64,000 nucleotides of DNA from Paenibacillus alginolyticus DSM 5050 = NBRC 15375 (GTDB lineage Bacteria; Bacillota; Bacilli; Paenibacillales; NBRC-103111), in the NCBI RefSeq assembly GCF_000422905.1, contig NZ_AUGY01000017.1:48318-112317 (forward strand), read 5' to 3'. The stretch's first letter is position 1, and each line of letters begins with the position of its first letter. Both the position numbers and the translations under genes were made by a program. A model generated the notes under the pieces. The model was not told the DNA's origin and ran no database searches. It saw nothing but the letters and a program-made list of their open reading frames with translations. Shown here piece by piece: positions 47,620-55,715 of the stretch.

Positions 47620-48282
47620 TTACTTGGCTCCCTCCTGCTGCAGTCTGTTTCTCAGAGCTTCCATTTCAGCATCTACAGCCGGGTTGCCCCCGCTATAGTA
47701 GCTTTCGCGCCCCATTCGTCTTACATCGCGGAGCGTTCTGGCGTGCAACTCCATATCGGAAACGCGCTCTTCCAAGCGACCGAACATCCGTGGTGTCGCA
47801 TCCTGCGCCACACTGCTGCGAGCATGCAATCTTTGCTGCAACCTTGCGGACTCCATTCGTGCTAAGTAGTAGCTGCGTTTGTCTGCCACTTCTTTGTAAT
47901 CGGCTTTGAGCTGCTGCAGCTCTTCATCCAAATCAAGGATGGACTGCTTCGCTTGATCGTACAACTCATGATACTGCTCGCTTTTCTCTTCGGCTTGCAG
48001 TTTCTCTTGAAGCACGATCCTTGCCATATGTTCTTCGCCGGCCTTCAGAGCCAGCAGCGCTTGATGCTCGCGCTTCTCTTTGGTTTCCAGCGCCGTCAGA
48101 TATTGCTGCCGGAGTGAAGCTGCGTGGCTTACGCATTGTTGATACAGTCTCTCGGACTGTTGAAGCTGCTCACGCTGCGCTGCTAAGTACTGGTCAATCA
48201 AGCGGACCGGGTCTTCCGATCGCTCCAGATGTTCATTCAGTGTCGCTACGGTAATGTCTCTCATTCGCCTAAATAGGCTCAT
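47620..48282 (-). CDS. Second PspA/IM30 family protein
   Basis: The protein has 220 residues, a predicted long coiled coil. It opens MSLFRRMRDITVATLNEHLE and ALIDQ-type SEDPVRLIDQYLAAQREQLQ, closely parallel to the pspA product at 46475 but clearly diverged, with Arg-rich central helices. Paired PspA paralogues may form mixed assemblies. It is separated from the PspC gene by two bases and from the LiaI-like gene by 43. Confidence 0.88.
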   Translation of the reverse strand: MSLFRRMRDITVATLNEHLERSEDPVRLIDQYLAAQREQLQQSERLYQQCVSHAASLRQQYLTALETKEKREHQALLALKAGEEHMARIVLQEKLQAEEKSEQYHELYDQAKQSILDLDEELQQLKADYKEVADKRSYYLARMESARLQQRLHARSSVAQDATPRMFGRLEERVSDMELHARTLRDVRRMGRESYYSGGNPAVDAEMEALRNRLQQEGAK

Positions 48283-48325
48283 CTCTCATACCACCTTTTT
48301 CACTCTCTGTATTCGTTTCATTGCA

Positions 48326-48622
48326 TTACACCGTTCTTCTTGTCAACATCGAAACTCCGTAACATATCAACCCAATCGCCAGTAAAATGATGATCCAACC
48401 AGCTAATTTACCAATCAGGATGATGGCGCCAAGCCCTGCAATAATCCAACCGATTTTGCTGCCGTTCTGTATGCCTACATAACCAAGGCCAACCATTCCT
48501 ATTGGAATCAAGTATCCCATCACCGAGCCAATAAATGGTCCCATGTGAACGCCTAGCTTATTTAACAGAATCAGTGCACCGAATGCGATTAGCAGAGCGG
48601 CTAAGCCTGTATTTCTTTTCAT
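48326..48622 (-). CDS. LiaI/LiaF-type small membrane protein
   Basis: The protein has 98 residues with four short membrane segments in two hairpins (TGLAALLIAFGALILLNKLG, GPFIGSVMGYLIPIGMVGLG, GWIIAGLGAIILIGKLAGW, IIILLAIGLICYGVSML). This fits the LiaI/LiaF transmembrane domain that recruits PspA/LiaH to the membrane. It is the first gene of the stress operon; the ATG follows GGCGGTG. Confidence 0.8.
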   Translation of the reverse strand: MKRNTGLAALLIAFGALILLNKLGVHMGPFIGSVMGYLIPIGMVGLGYVGIQNGSKIGWIIAGLGAIILIGKLAGWIIILLAIGLICYGVSMLTRRTV

Positions 48623-49004
48623 CGTTTCGTCACCGCCTTTCGTTGTTTGCTTTGTTGTTTGCTGTGCTCTTGTTCATGTCTTTATTTTAGGTAAAAACGA
48701 AGCTTTCCAAAACGGACTAACGACGGTATTTGTTCCTAGACCTTAGTCGGGGCGCATCTAAGACCTGTGTCAGAGCGCGACAGTGTTTGTACGATAGACG
48801 TTACTTAGCAAGCTTGGTAACTCACGCTTTTGTCATGGGAAAAAGAAGGTTTAACTTATATGAAACGACATATACCATGGTTAACTATACTTACTATCTA
48901 TCCAATGAATAGCTTTCTTGGTTTCAGGAAAAATTGTGATTCAGAGGCGTGGGCATTTTGAGCAGAAGTGGACTGAGCCGGTATTTGAAGCGTAATGTGG
49001 TGGA
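48623..49004. other. Intergenic stretch without recognised content
   Basis: I see no gene with a ribosome binding site and no repeat family. It must hold the promoter of the psp operon on its left side, but no clear sigma-A hexamers or LiaR-like box could be named. Confidence 0.4.
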
Positions 49005-49040
49005 ATAAAAAAACTACCTAGCGAGACCGCAAGGTAGTTG
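49005..49040 (-). terminator. Intrinsic terminator after the 80-residue gene
   Basis: On the minus strand AACTACCTTGCG pairs with CGCTAGGTAGTT around GTCT and is followed by a T-run. Confidence 0.8.
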
Positions 49041-49174
49041 ATGATCTTTTTATATATCGTGCAACTAAAGAAATACACAGTATTTAGAGCAATTTTGTAA
49101 TCGAAAAAAATCCTTGGCACTTTTGCTACGGGTCAGATGTATCGTACGGAAAGTTGGTAATGGAAACAACTCTT

Positions 49175-49417
49175 TTAGGAAGCAAAAAAAGTTTTGTCTG
49201 GAAAACCGTCTCCCTCTGCATAACATCTTGCAATTGCTGAAGCAGCCTTCATGAACATATGGTCTTTGGTAGTACCCGGGATCCTCTCTAGCTGCCGAAA
49301 TTCTTCATTAACTAGATCAAACTCAATTTCACCCAAACTTTCTTCTGTTGGACCAAATTTGTATATGACCTTTTCCGCATCGTCGAATACTTTAATCAGC
49401 ATAAGATATGTTGCCAT
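49175..49417 (-). CDS. Hypothetical 80-residue protein
   Basis: A soluble protein with alpha/beta content (YLMLIKVFDDAEKVIYKFGP, GEIEFDLVNEEFRQLERIPG, MKAASAIARCYAEGDGFPDK). Its ATG follows AAAGGAGAG and it has its own downstream terminator, which supports a real gene. I do not recognise the family. It is single, with an empty 340-bp region upstream. Confidence 0.7.
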   Translation of the reverse strand: MATYLMLIKVFDDAEKVIYKFGPTEESLGEIEFDLVNEEFRQLERIPGTTKDHMFMKAASAIARCYAEGDGFPDKTFFAS

Positions 49418-49701
49418 TTCCCGACTCTCCTTTCCTTTTTTGGCAATAAAAAAACAAGCCCTTAAAGAGTAACCCGGCTATCATCCCATGACATGTGACT
49501 CATGACTTAGACCCGTGGCTTTGCGTCTCCACCTTTCGATGGATTTGCCTTTGTTCATTATTGCTTGATATTAGGTGTGTTTCAGTGATTATTTCTAGTT
49601 GTAAAGTACTATCTATTTCCATGGTATTCCATAAAATAATGAAATTCAACATTTTTCTACAAAATAGAGGGAATTCATACACAAAGTGTGTGGTTTCACA
49701 C

Positions 49702-49737
49702 AAAAAAAAGGCCAACCGGATGTCCCGGTTGACCTTT
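49702..49737 (-). terminator. Intrinsic terminator after the LysM-3D gene
   Basis: On the minus strand AAGGTCAACCGG pairs with CCGGTTGGCCTT around GACAT and is followed by eight T residues. The rest of 49418-49759 shows no gene. Confidence 0.9.
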
Positions 49738-49759
49738 AACCTAGTAAATGCCTATCGAT

Positions 49760-50449
49760 TTAAACATTCTCTCTATCTAGCAAATAGACTTTCACATTCT
49801 TCTTTACGCCGAATTCTTGAGCGTCATTTAGATCATTCATGAATACATCAATTCTCGAACCGCGAATAGCTGAACCAATGTCCTCGGCTTTGCGAATGCC
49901 AATACCGTCAATGAACACCGTAGATCCTAAAGGGATTACAGCCGGATCCACGGCGATCGTGCGTCCTTCTTTGGCTTTAAGACCACTAAATGTGATGCCA
50001 TACATGGGATGGGAAGCCTTTTTTCCTGTTGATTCAAAGCCCGCCGTATAAGCTGTAAGGGTTGTGTTCAACACTTTTTTGATAATTTTCTTTTGACCAT
50101 TTGGTAAACCAATCTCGGATTCACTTTTCGGAATCGTTAGACTTTGACCAATGGTTAGCTGGTTCGGATTTTGAATATTGTTAGTGTTGATAAGGTCATC
50201 TACGGTAACGCCAAAATCACGTGCAATTTTGAATAGCGTATCTCCTCGGTCCACTTGATACTGCGTCTTAGACTGAACTGGCTCGGTTTGAGCCGCTGCT
50301 TCCACAGAACCTGCACTGCTTGCCATACTATACGTAGGAGGTAATTCCCCCCCATCTTCACTTTCAGGATACGAATAGGCTGGCTGCACCTGCCACAAAC
50401 AAAGCAGCAAAGGAAGCGTCAAAGTTACATAAAGAATTTTACGAAACAT
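49760..50449 (-). CDS. Secreted LysM and 3D-domain protein (YocH-like)
   Basis: The protein has 229 residues. It has a signal peptide (1-27, ending PAYSY), one LysM domain that binds peptidoglycan (YQVDRGDTLFKIARDFGVTV, NQLTIGQSLTIP), and a C-terminal 3D domain with three conserved aspartates (TAYTAG, GRTIAVDPAVIPLGSTVFI, RGSRIDVFMND). 3D domains are lytic-transglycosylase-like, as in YocH and the Rpf/Sps group. The ATG follows GAGGAGGAG. It is likely a wall-remodelling enzyme. Confidence 0.9.
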   Translation of the reverse strand: MFRKILYVTLTLPLLLCLWQVQPAYSYPESEDGGELPPTYSMASSAGSVEAAAQTEPVQSKTQYQVDRGDTLFKIARDFGVTVDDLINTNNIQNPNQLTIGQSLTIPKSESEIGLPNGQKKIIKKVLNTTLTAYTAGFESTGKKASHPMYGITFSGLKAKEGRTIAVDPAVIPLGSTVFIDGIGIRKAEDIGSAIRGSRIDVFMNDLNDAQEFGVKKNVKVYLLDRENV

Positions 50450-50658
50450 AGTATCTCCTCCTCTTAAAAAATAATAGAGTTATAGCTACTAGATTCGTCC
50501 AATTCTATGATTTATATACGTCTCGTATTTATTTTTTTCATTTTAAAAGACAGGTGGACAGAGCGCCAAAAAATAAGCAAGAAAATGGGTAAAGAAATAA
50601 GAAAGCATAAAGTGAATATAAAACGAATCTTGGCTTAGACTAACAATTGAGAAATAGG

Positions 50659-50687
50659 AAAAGACTGCTGTGCGGCAGTCTTTTTGC
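50659..50687. terminator. Orphan terminator upstream of the arsR remnant
   Basis: AAAGACTGC pairs with GCAGTCTTT around TGTGCG and ends in TTTTTG. No plus-strand gene precedes it, so it may mark a lost gene or act as a leader attenuator. Confidence 0.6.
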
Positions 50688-50737
50688 TTTTCAATCGGTT
50701 ACACATATAAGTATTCCTTTCGAAGTATATTTTGTTT

Positions 50738-50955
50738 ATGAATAAGACTTTCAGTGCTCTCGCTGAACCAAACCGCTTGCACATCGTCGAGCTCTTACGT
50801 GACGGCCCTCTTACCGTCGGGGAAATAGCGGATCGGCTTGAGCTTCAGCAACCACAAGTATGTGGGAAGAGAGATTCGATCGTTTGGACGATTATTTGCA
50901 GCAAATGTTAGAGAAGGAAAAGAAAAAACAATTTGATTTGGAGGATTCGACATGA
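50738..50955 (+). pseudogene. ArsR-family regulator, internally deleted
   Basis: It begins with a typical ArsR start (ATG at 50738; FSALAEPNRLHIVELLRDGP, LTVGEIADRLELQQPQV) up to the recognition helix. About 45-50 residues are then missing and the sequence resumes out of frame as the ArsR C-terminal end (WEERFDRLDDYLQQMLEKEK, then KKQFDLEDST and a stop). The read frame ends early within the deletion joint. In intact operons this family controls the adjacent AHSA1-type gene. The remnant cannot make a working repressor. Confidence 0.88.
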
Positions 50956-51484
50956 CACAAGAAAAAGCAGGGAACAACTTCAATGCCACCATAGAAGGAG
51001 GCGAGTTGGTTCTTACACGCACCTTCCATGCACCACGTGAACTCGTTTTCAAAACATGGACTGAGGCTGAACATTTAGCTCGCTGGTGGGGACCAACAGG
51101 CTTCAATTAAACGTACACACCTTTGATCTACACCCAGGCGGCATCTTCCACTACAGCATGAAATCGGCTGAAGGCTTTGAAATGTGGGGCAAGTTTGTGT
51201 ACCATGAAATTAATTCCCCTGAGAAGCTCGTCTTCGTGAATTCTTTTTCCGATGCAGAGGCGAATACGATCAGAGCACCGTTTAGCGAATACTTCCCTCT
51301 GGAGATCATGAATAAACTATCGTTTACTGAGGATGAAGGAAAAACTACACTGATCATGCGTGGAGGTCCTATCCATGCAACTGAGGAAGAACTTAAATTC
51401 TTTGAGGGCATGCATGATTCCATGAAACAAGGCTTCGGCGGAACGTTCGATCAGCTCGATGCCTACTTAGCCAAAATCGTTTAA
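50952..51484 (+). pseudogene. AHSA1/SRPBCC-domain protein with a frameshift
   Basis: It overlaps the arsR remnant stop (ATGA). It reads LVLTRTFHAPRELVFKTWTE and HLARWWGPTGFN, then a stop at about 51107. The next frame continues exactly where the family would, LNVHTFDLHPGGIFHYSMKS through TTLIMRGGPIHATEEE, to a stop at 51484. One lost base in the AATTAA stretch explains it. The SRPBCC family binds hydrophobic ligands; the function is unknown. A downstream ATG (51086) could only give a fragment. Confidence 0.88.
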
Positions 51485-51637
51485 GAGGTTAAAATGATGT
51501 TCTATGCGCTACTCTAGCAGCACTTGCCGATTCAGGTATGTTGCTTGGGTGGCGTTTTTTCTTTGGGTGATGCGGGCTTGCGCCAAAGGGGTTTAGGTTT
51601 GGTTTTATGAGGCTATGGCTGAAATATGAAGGCGGAG

Positions 51638-51770
51638 AAGGCGGTTTCCGCGCTTAAACCTGTAAAACGCAGTGAAGCATTCGCGGATAAGCTCAGAAAA
51701 CGCGCTTATTTCTAGGGTTGACTGGAGATAGATGCGAAAAACGCGCTTATCTCCATCCAGCGCTTTATGG
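51638..51770. repeat. Degenerate inverted repeats with GCGCTT cores
   Basis: GCGCTT cores lie at 51650, 51702, 51743 and 51760, with partial upstream partners (AAGGCG, AAGCTC) and one longer palindrome GGAGATA...TATCTCC (51724-51754). The first distance, 52 bp, fits the array rule; the others do not. It may be a decayed or rearranged palindrome array. No gene is seen in 51485-51878. Confidence 0.35.
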
Positions 51771-51878
51771 ATTAGCGCCGGCAAGCCAAAGCTGGTTTGC
51801 TCTTAGGCAGGTAACCCGAATACGTAGCTCGATTCCGCCTCTTACGGATCTCGTTCAGGAGACTAAATAACAAAATAA

Positions 51879-52019
51879 GAGGCTGACTCAAAAGGTTTAA
51901 TAACCTAGCGAGCAGCCTTTATTTTGTTTCGATACGGAGCGAAATCTAACAGGAATTCCATGTATTGCAACAGTGAAAACAGAGGCAGCCTAAAGATGAA
52001 CGCCTTATGTGACTGCCCC
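51879..52019. mobile_element. MITE-like element, short copy (141 bp), inverted
   Basis: It starts GAGGCTGACTCAAAAGG and ends with the reverse complement of GGGGCAGTCACATAAGG. It is the inverted counterpart of 4851-5043, lacking about 55 internal bases. It lies 12 bp after the stop of the ABC permease gene. Confidence 0.75.
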
Positions 52020-52031
52020 TTATTCTTAATT

Positions 52032-52715
52032 CTAAGCCGTCGCTCTACGAAGCAATCCATAAGCTGCCACTAAGTAAACGACAACCAAAGGCACCATCCA
52101 CCAGAATATATCCATATAACTATGGATGAACCAATCCAAGAGACCGCCCCACAACCCAAAGTGCGTGAAGGTATAGGAAACTACCGTACCAATCAAAAGC
52201 AGGGATGTAAAAAAGATATACATCGAAGCGCCGCCGAAACGACGGTGTAAACTGGATATCGCGAACCCGAGGAAATACATATGAAGAAGTACAATCAGAT
52301 AAATACCCAGCGTGCCTATCAGCGAAAGATCGTTTAGAAATTGGATTTTAAAAAGGTGCAATCGAACTCCCCACCCATTGGTCGCCTCTTCAATCACAGA
52401 CAAGATGACAAGTCCTAGGGCTGAACTAAAATTTACAATAATAGCTGTCACAGCAGTTCCAAAGAAATAATCCTTTCTACGAATACTTAGTCCCAAGGCA
52501 AATGGAAAGGTTTCTTTAATAGTAACTGTACCTGCTACTAAGGTGTAGATGAAAATCGAAACAATCGCCCCAGTGTTAATAGATTCACCTTTGTCCAACG
52601 ACATCGCTATAAGAAAATTGATCAAAAAGTTTGCCCCAATAATGATCCACGGGATAGCCCACGATGCCATTTTGTTCCTCATGTGGAGCTTTACTACCTG
52701 GTTAACTTGATTCAT
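52032..52715 (-). CDS. ABC-2 type transporter permease
   Basis: The protein has 227 residues with six membrane segments (WAIPWIIIGANFLINFLIAM, IVSIFIYTLVAGTVTI, SSALGLVILSVIEEA, LIGTLGIYLIVLLHMYFLGF, and two near the C-terminus). It is the membrane part of an exporter or bacitracin-type resistance ABC system whose ATPase is encoded just upstream with an overlapping TAATG. The substrate is unknown. The last gene of the GntR-ATPase-permease operon. Confidence 0.88.
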   Translation of the reverse strand: MNQVNQVVKLHMRNKMASWAIPWIIIGANFLINFLIAMSLDKGESINTGAIVSIFIYTLVAGTVTIKETFPFALGLSIRRKDYFFGTAVTAIIVNFSSALGLVILSVIEEATNGWGVRLHLFKIQFLNDLSLIGTLGIYLIVLLHMYFLGFAISSLHRRFGGASMYIFFTSLLLIGTVVSYTFTHFGLWGGLLDWFIHSYMDIFWWMVPLVVVYLVAAYGLLRRATA

Positions 52716-53608
52716 TATTCTTCAGTCCCCTTTCCCGCGATTGATGTGCGTGTCAGATGAACGATAAGCTGCTGCATAGATACCGGAGCAAATTCAAGCC
52801 CCATGGCCTCTGCTTCCTTCCGATCCCGGTCACTTAGAGCACCTAGAATCGTTGCCGTTGCAGCCGCACCTATCGCCGTGCGTTCAAGCAGCTCTTTGCC
52901 CCGCGTGAAGGAATCCACAGCTGTCGCTAGACCGGAAACCGTGCAAGCACGACCGCGAAGAGCATCCGCATCTTCATTCATAATCAATTTGCCGTTATCG
53001 ATAACCAGCACATGCTCGAGTAAGCGGCTAACTTCGTCGATGAGATGCGTAGAAAGGATGACCGTCCGCGGAAACTCGGCATAGTCTTCGAGCAAGCGAT
53101 CATAGAATAGGATTCTCGCCACAGCATCCAGACCCAAATAAGGCTCATCAAAGATGGTTAAAGGTGCCCGGCTAGCCAAACCAACCACAATACCAACGGA
53201 AGAAAGCATCCCTCTGGATAGCTTTTTTATTTTTCTTTTCAAAGGCAGACGGAAATCTTCAATTAAAGCATGCGCATAAGTATGATCCCAGTTCGGGAAA
53301 AGCGATCTCGCAACCTCGATTACATCTATGACACGGAAGCTATCTGGGTACTTCTGGCTTTCTTTAATGAAGCAAATTTGATTAAGCACCCGGCTATTCT
53401 CGTAAGGTTCTTCCCCAAATACCTTCAACTCGCCGCTTGTCGCGAACTGTTGAGACGAGATCATATGCATGATCGTTGTTTTGCCTGCGCCGTTTCTGCC
53501 TAGTAAGCCATAGATTTTATTCGCTTCAATCGTGAAACTAACATGATCCACTGCTGTCACTTGGCCATAGGACTTGGTTAATCCTTTCACTTCCACAATG
53601 TTGGTCAT
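52715..53608 (-). CDS. ABC transporter ATPase
   Basis: The protein has 297 residues: a single nucleotide-binding domain with GLLGRNGAGKTTIMHM, the signature KLSRGMLSSVGIVVGLAS, Walker B LTIFDEPYLGLD and ILSTHLIDE, then an extended C-terminal region. The signature has SRGM in place of SGGQ, as in the YtrB/EcsA-like group. It overlaps the gntR stop (TGATG) and follows GGGGAG; a GTG one codon earlier is possible. Confidence 0.92.
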   Translation of the reverse strand: MTNIVEVKGLTKSYGQVTAVDHVSFTIEANKIYGLLGRNGAGKTTIMHMISSQQFATSGELKVFGEEPYENSRVLNQICFIKESQKYPDSFRVIDVIEVARSLFPNWDHTYAHALIEDFRLPLKRKIKKLSRGMLSSVGIVVGLASRAPLTIFDEPYLGLDAVARILFYDRLLEDYAEFPRTVILSTHLIDEVSRLLEHVLVIDNGKLIMNEDADALRGRACTVSGLATAVDSFTRGKELLERTAIGAAATATILGALSDRDRKEAEAMGLEFAPVSMQQLIVHLTRTSIAGKGTEE

Positions 53609-53976
53609 CACGCTTTCTCCCCTCTTCGCACCATTTCCGTCAATTGTTCAACAGTAATTCCGAGCTTCTCAGCTTCTTTCACCATCGTCACGACATATTG
53701 CTCATAAAATAGTTCTTTCCGCTTCTCCATCAGCTTCGCTCGCGCTCCCTCCGCTACAAACATGCCAATCCCTCGTTTCTTGTACAAAATCCCTTGGTCC
53801 ACCAACAAATTAACGCCTTTCGCTGCTGTCGCCGGATTAATTTGATAAAAGGATGCAAACTGATTCGTAGAAGGCACTTGCGATTCCTCCGGCATTCTTG
53901 ACTCTATAATGTCGTCTTCAATACGCTCTGCAATTTGCACAAAAATCGGGCGGCTATCGTCCATCATTAGTCCCAT
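53608..53976 (-). CDS. GntR-family regulator, YtrA type
   Basis: The protein has 122 residues. The N-terminal GntR winged helix (DSRPIFVQIAERIEDDIIES, VPSTNQFASFYQINPATAAK, GVNLLVDQGILYKKRGIGMF) is followed by the short C-terminal helices of the YtrA subfamily. These repressors control adjacent ABC genes and respond to wall-active compounds. A near-perfect palindrome lies 19 bp upstream. I take the ATG at 53976 after GGTGGTGAG. Confidence 0.9.
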   Translation of the reverse strand: MGLMMDDSRPIFVQIAERIEDDIIESRMPEESQVPSTNQFASFYQINPATAAKGVNLLVDQGILYKKRGIGMFVAEGARAKLMEKRKELFYEQYVVTMVKEAEKLGITVEQLTEMVRRGEKA

Positions 53977-53994
53977 TTCTCTCACCACCACATT

Positions 53995-54018
53995 GGTTAG
54001 TTACTCATGTAATTAACC
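53995..54018. promoter_or_regulatory. Operator palindrome upstream of the gntR-ABC operon
   Basis: GGTTAGTTAC and GTAATTAACC flank TCAT; nine of ten arm positions pair. The site is the expected autoregulatory target of the YtrA-type regulator. Confidence 0.65.
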
Positions 54019-54247
54019 ATACAACCAACTGACTTAAAAGTCAACAGCAAAACTGATATTTGGGCTGGGCAGCAAAATAAATAAATTCCCATGGAACTGG
54101 GAATACCACTAGGGTATGTGGTTGCTTGTTTTTTGGGGAATAGGGGGTTTAAGGTAAATGCTGCTCAAGGTACGCTGGGCATAATTGTCAATCAACCAGA
54201 GAAGATTACATACTCTTAGCACCTCTGGCTTGCTCCCACTTCGCAAA

Positions 54248-54428
54248 GTTGTACTTTGTACAACATTAAATGAGTGAATCCGCGAGTTCGCGGCGATTGT
54301 TGTAAAACCTACAACTCTTTAGCCCAAAAACAGCTCAATATCGAGAAATAAAGCTTTTTTGTTGTACAAACTACAACAATCTCAGCTTTATTGGAAAAAA
54401 TGGGCAAAAATGTTGTACGCCGTACAAC
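54248..54428. repeat. Palindrome array 6 (GTTGTA/TACAAC), four units
   Basis: Four perfect-arm 17-bp inverted repeats start at 54248, 54299, 54361 and 54412 (distances exactly 51, 62, 51): GTTGTACTTTGTACAAC, GTTGTAAAACCTACAAC, GTTGTACAAACTACAAC and GTTGTACGCCGTACAAC. The loops all differ while the arms are fixed. The array lies between divergent gntR and the metallophosphoesterase gene; no gene is seen in 53992-54537. Confidence 0.95.
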
Positions 54429-54537
54429 TTCCCCCTCCTAAAGCCGGGAAAATTTCCGCAATCTCCTTCAGCGCAAGCTATCTCTAAGCAAGCTAAATAA
54501 GGACAATCGACAAGTCTAATTGGAAGGTGTATGCAAG

Positions 54538-55524
54538 ATGAAATCATTACAGCTGCGAATACTTATCCTTGGTTTTCTTCTATTTTTGACCCCGTTGCGA
54601 AGCACAACCGTGGCTAGCGACAAGGTCGAGCAGCCGTTGGCTGCTCCTTTGTTTTCGTTCTCCGTGATGAGTGATGTTCACATCACTTCCTACGACCAAG
54701 TCGCTCAGCTGCGGCTGAGCCAAGCGCTGGCCGACCATCACGCGCTGCGCCCGGACAGCAAGCTGCTCGTCTTGAACGGCGACCTCACGAGTGGGAGTGA
54801 GGCCGACTACCGTAGCTTGCTGGCGCTGCTCAGCCGTAAGCCCCATGCCCCTGTGCATGCGACCATGGGCAACCACGATTACTACGGCGTGTGGCGCACG
54901 ACGGAGGGCGGATTGGATACATCGAAGATGAATCCAACATGGTCGAGCAAGCAAGCGGTCGCGTTGTTCGACCGCATGATGGGCTACGATAAGCCGTATC
55001 ACGAGCTTATCGTGGAGGGCTACCGCTTCCTTTTCCTTAGCGGGGAAGCGTACAGAGACGTGAACGCATCCTACGGTGAGGATGCGTTCCTCTCGCCCGA
55101 GCAGCTGGGCTGGCTGCGCGAGCGGCTTACGGCCGCGGGCTCGGCGGACGCCGGCAAGCCCGTGTTCGTGTTCCTCCACCAGCCGCTGCCGCGGACGCTG
55201 GACGGCACGGATCTGGAGCTGGGCGTCGTCCAGCATGAAGAACTGCGGGCGCTGCTCGATGCGCACCCGAACGTCATTCTGTTCAGTGGTCACACCCACT
55301 GGAACCTAGAAACGACCAGACAAGTGAAGCAGCTGAAGTTTGTTGCCGCTTCAAGTAGCTCCATCCGGGAGGTATGGAACGCGCAAAACGTGCCCGAGAC
55401 GCAGGCCATCAGCCAGAGTCTCGTTGTGGACGTCTACAAGGACCGCGTGGTGATCTTGCGCCGCGAACATTTCAAAAAACGATGGATAGAGCCATCCATC
55501 GCCAAAGGATACGACGTGAAATAG
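54538..55524 (+). CDS. Secreted metallophosphoesterase
   Basis: The protein has 328 residues. A signal peptide (1-26, LRILILGFLLFLTPLRSTTV) precedes a calcineurin-like phosphoesterase domain with the metal-binding blocks SVMSDVHITSY, VLNGDLTSGSEADY, ATMGNHDYYGVW, FLHQPLPRTL and FSGHTHWNLE. The exact substrate is unknown. I take the ATG at 54538, 10 bases after AAGGTG. The central part is GC-rich relative to its flanks. Confidence 0.9.
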   Translation: MKSLQLRILILGFLLFLTPLRSTTVASDKVEQPLAAPLFSFSVMSDVHITSYDQVAQLRLSQALADHHALRPDSKLLVLNGDLTSGSEADYRSLLALLSRKPHAPVHATMGNHDYYGVWRTTEGGLDTSKMNPTWSSKQAVALFDRMMGYDKPYHELIVEGYRFLFLSGEAYRDVNASYGEDAFLSPEQLGWLRERLTAAGSADAGKPVFVFLHQPLPRTLDGTDLELGVVQHEELRALLDAHPNVILFSGHTHWNLETTRQVKQLKFVAASSSSIREVWNAQNVPETQAISQSLVVDVYKDRVVILRREHFKKRWIEPSIAKGYDVK

Positions 55525-55614
55525 GCATCTGCCGACTCCGCGGCCACCCTCCAATCGTCAAAGGAGCCTTGCAGGTGAAGGGCTTCCTTATAGCATTCCG
55601 CTCGGAGACAAACC

Positions 55615-55667
55615 AAAAAGACTACCTGACAAGGCTAGAAATAGCCCAATGTCTGGCAGTCTTTTTG
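55615..55667. terminator. Terminator between convergent phosphoesterase and surface-protein genes
   Basis: AAAAAGACTACCTGACA pairs imperfectly with TGTCTGGCAGTCTTTTT around a loop of about 20 nt, and both arms end in A/T runs. Confidence 0.8.
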
Positions 55668-55715
55668 TATGTTAACAATTTAATCTTCTTATACGAATTT
55701 CAGTCCCCATCCATA

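Noticed and set aside
48730..48912. 60-residue plus-strand frame in the gap before the psp operon
   Set aside because: No ribosome binding site, and no recognisable composition or context.
54580..55299. 239-residue minus-strand frame inside the phosphoesterase gene
   Set aside because: The plus-strand frame has the signal peptide and all metal-binding motifs; this one is a GC-driven shadow.
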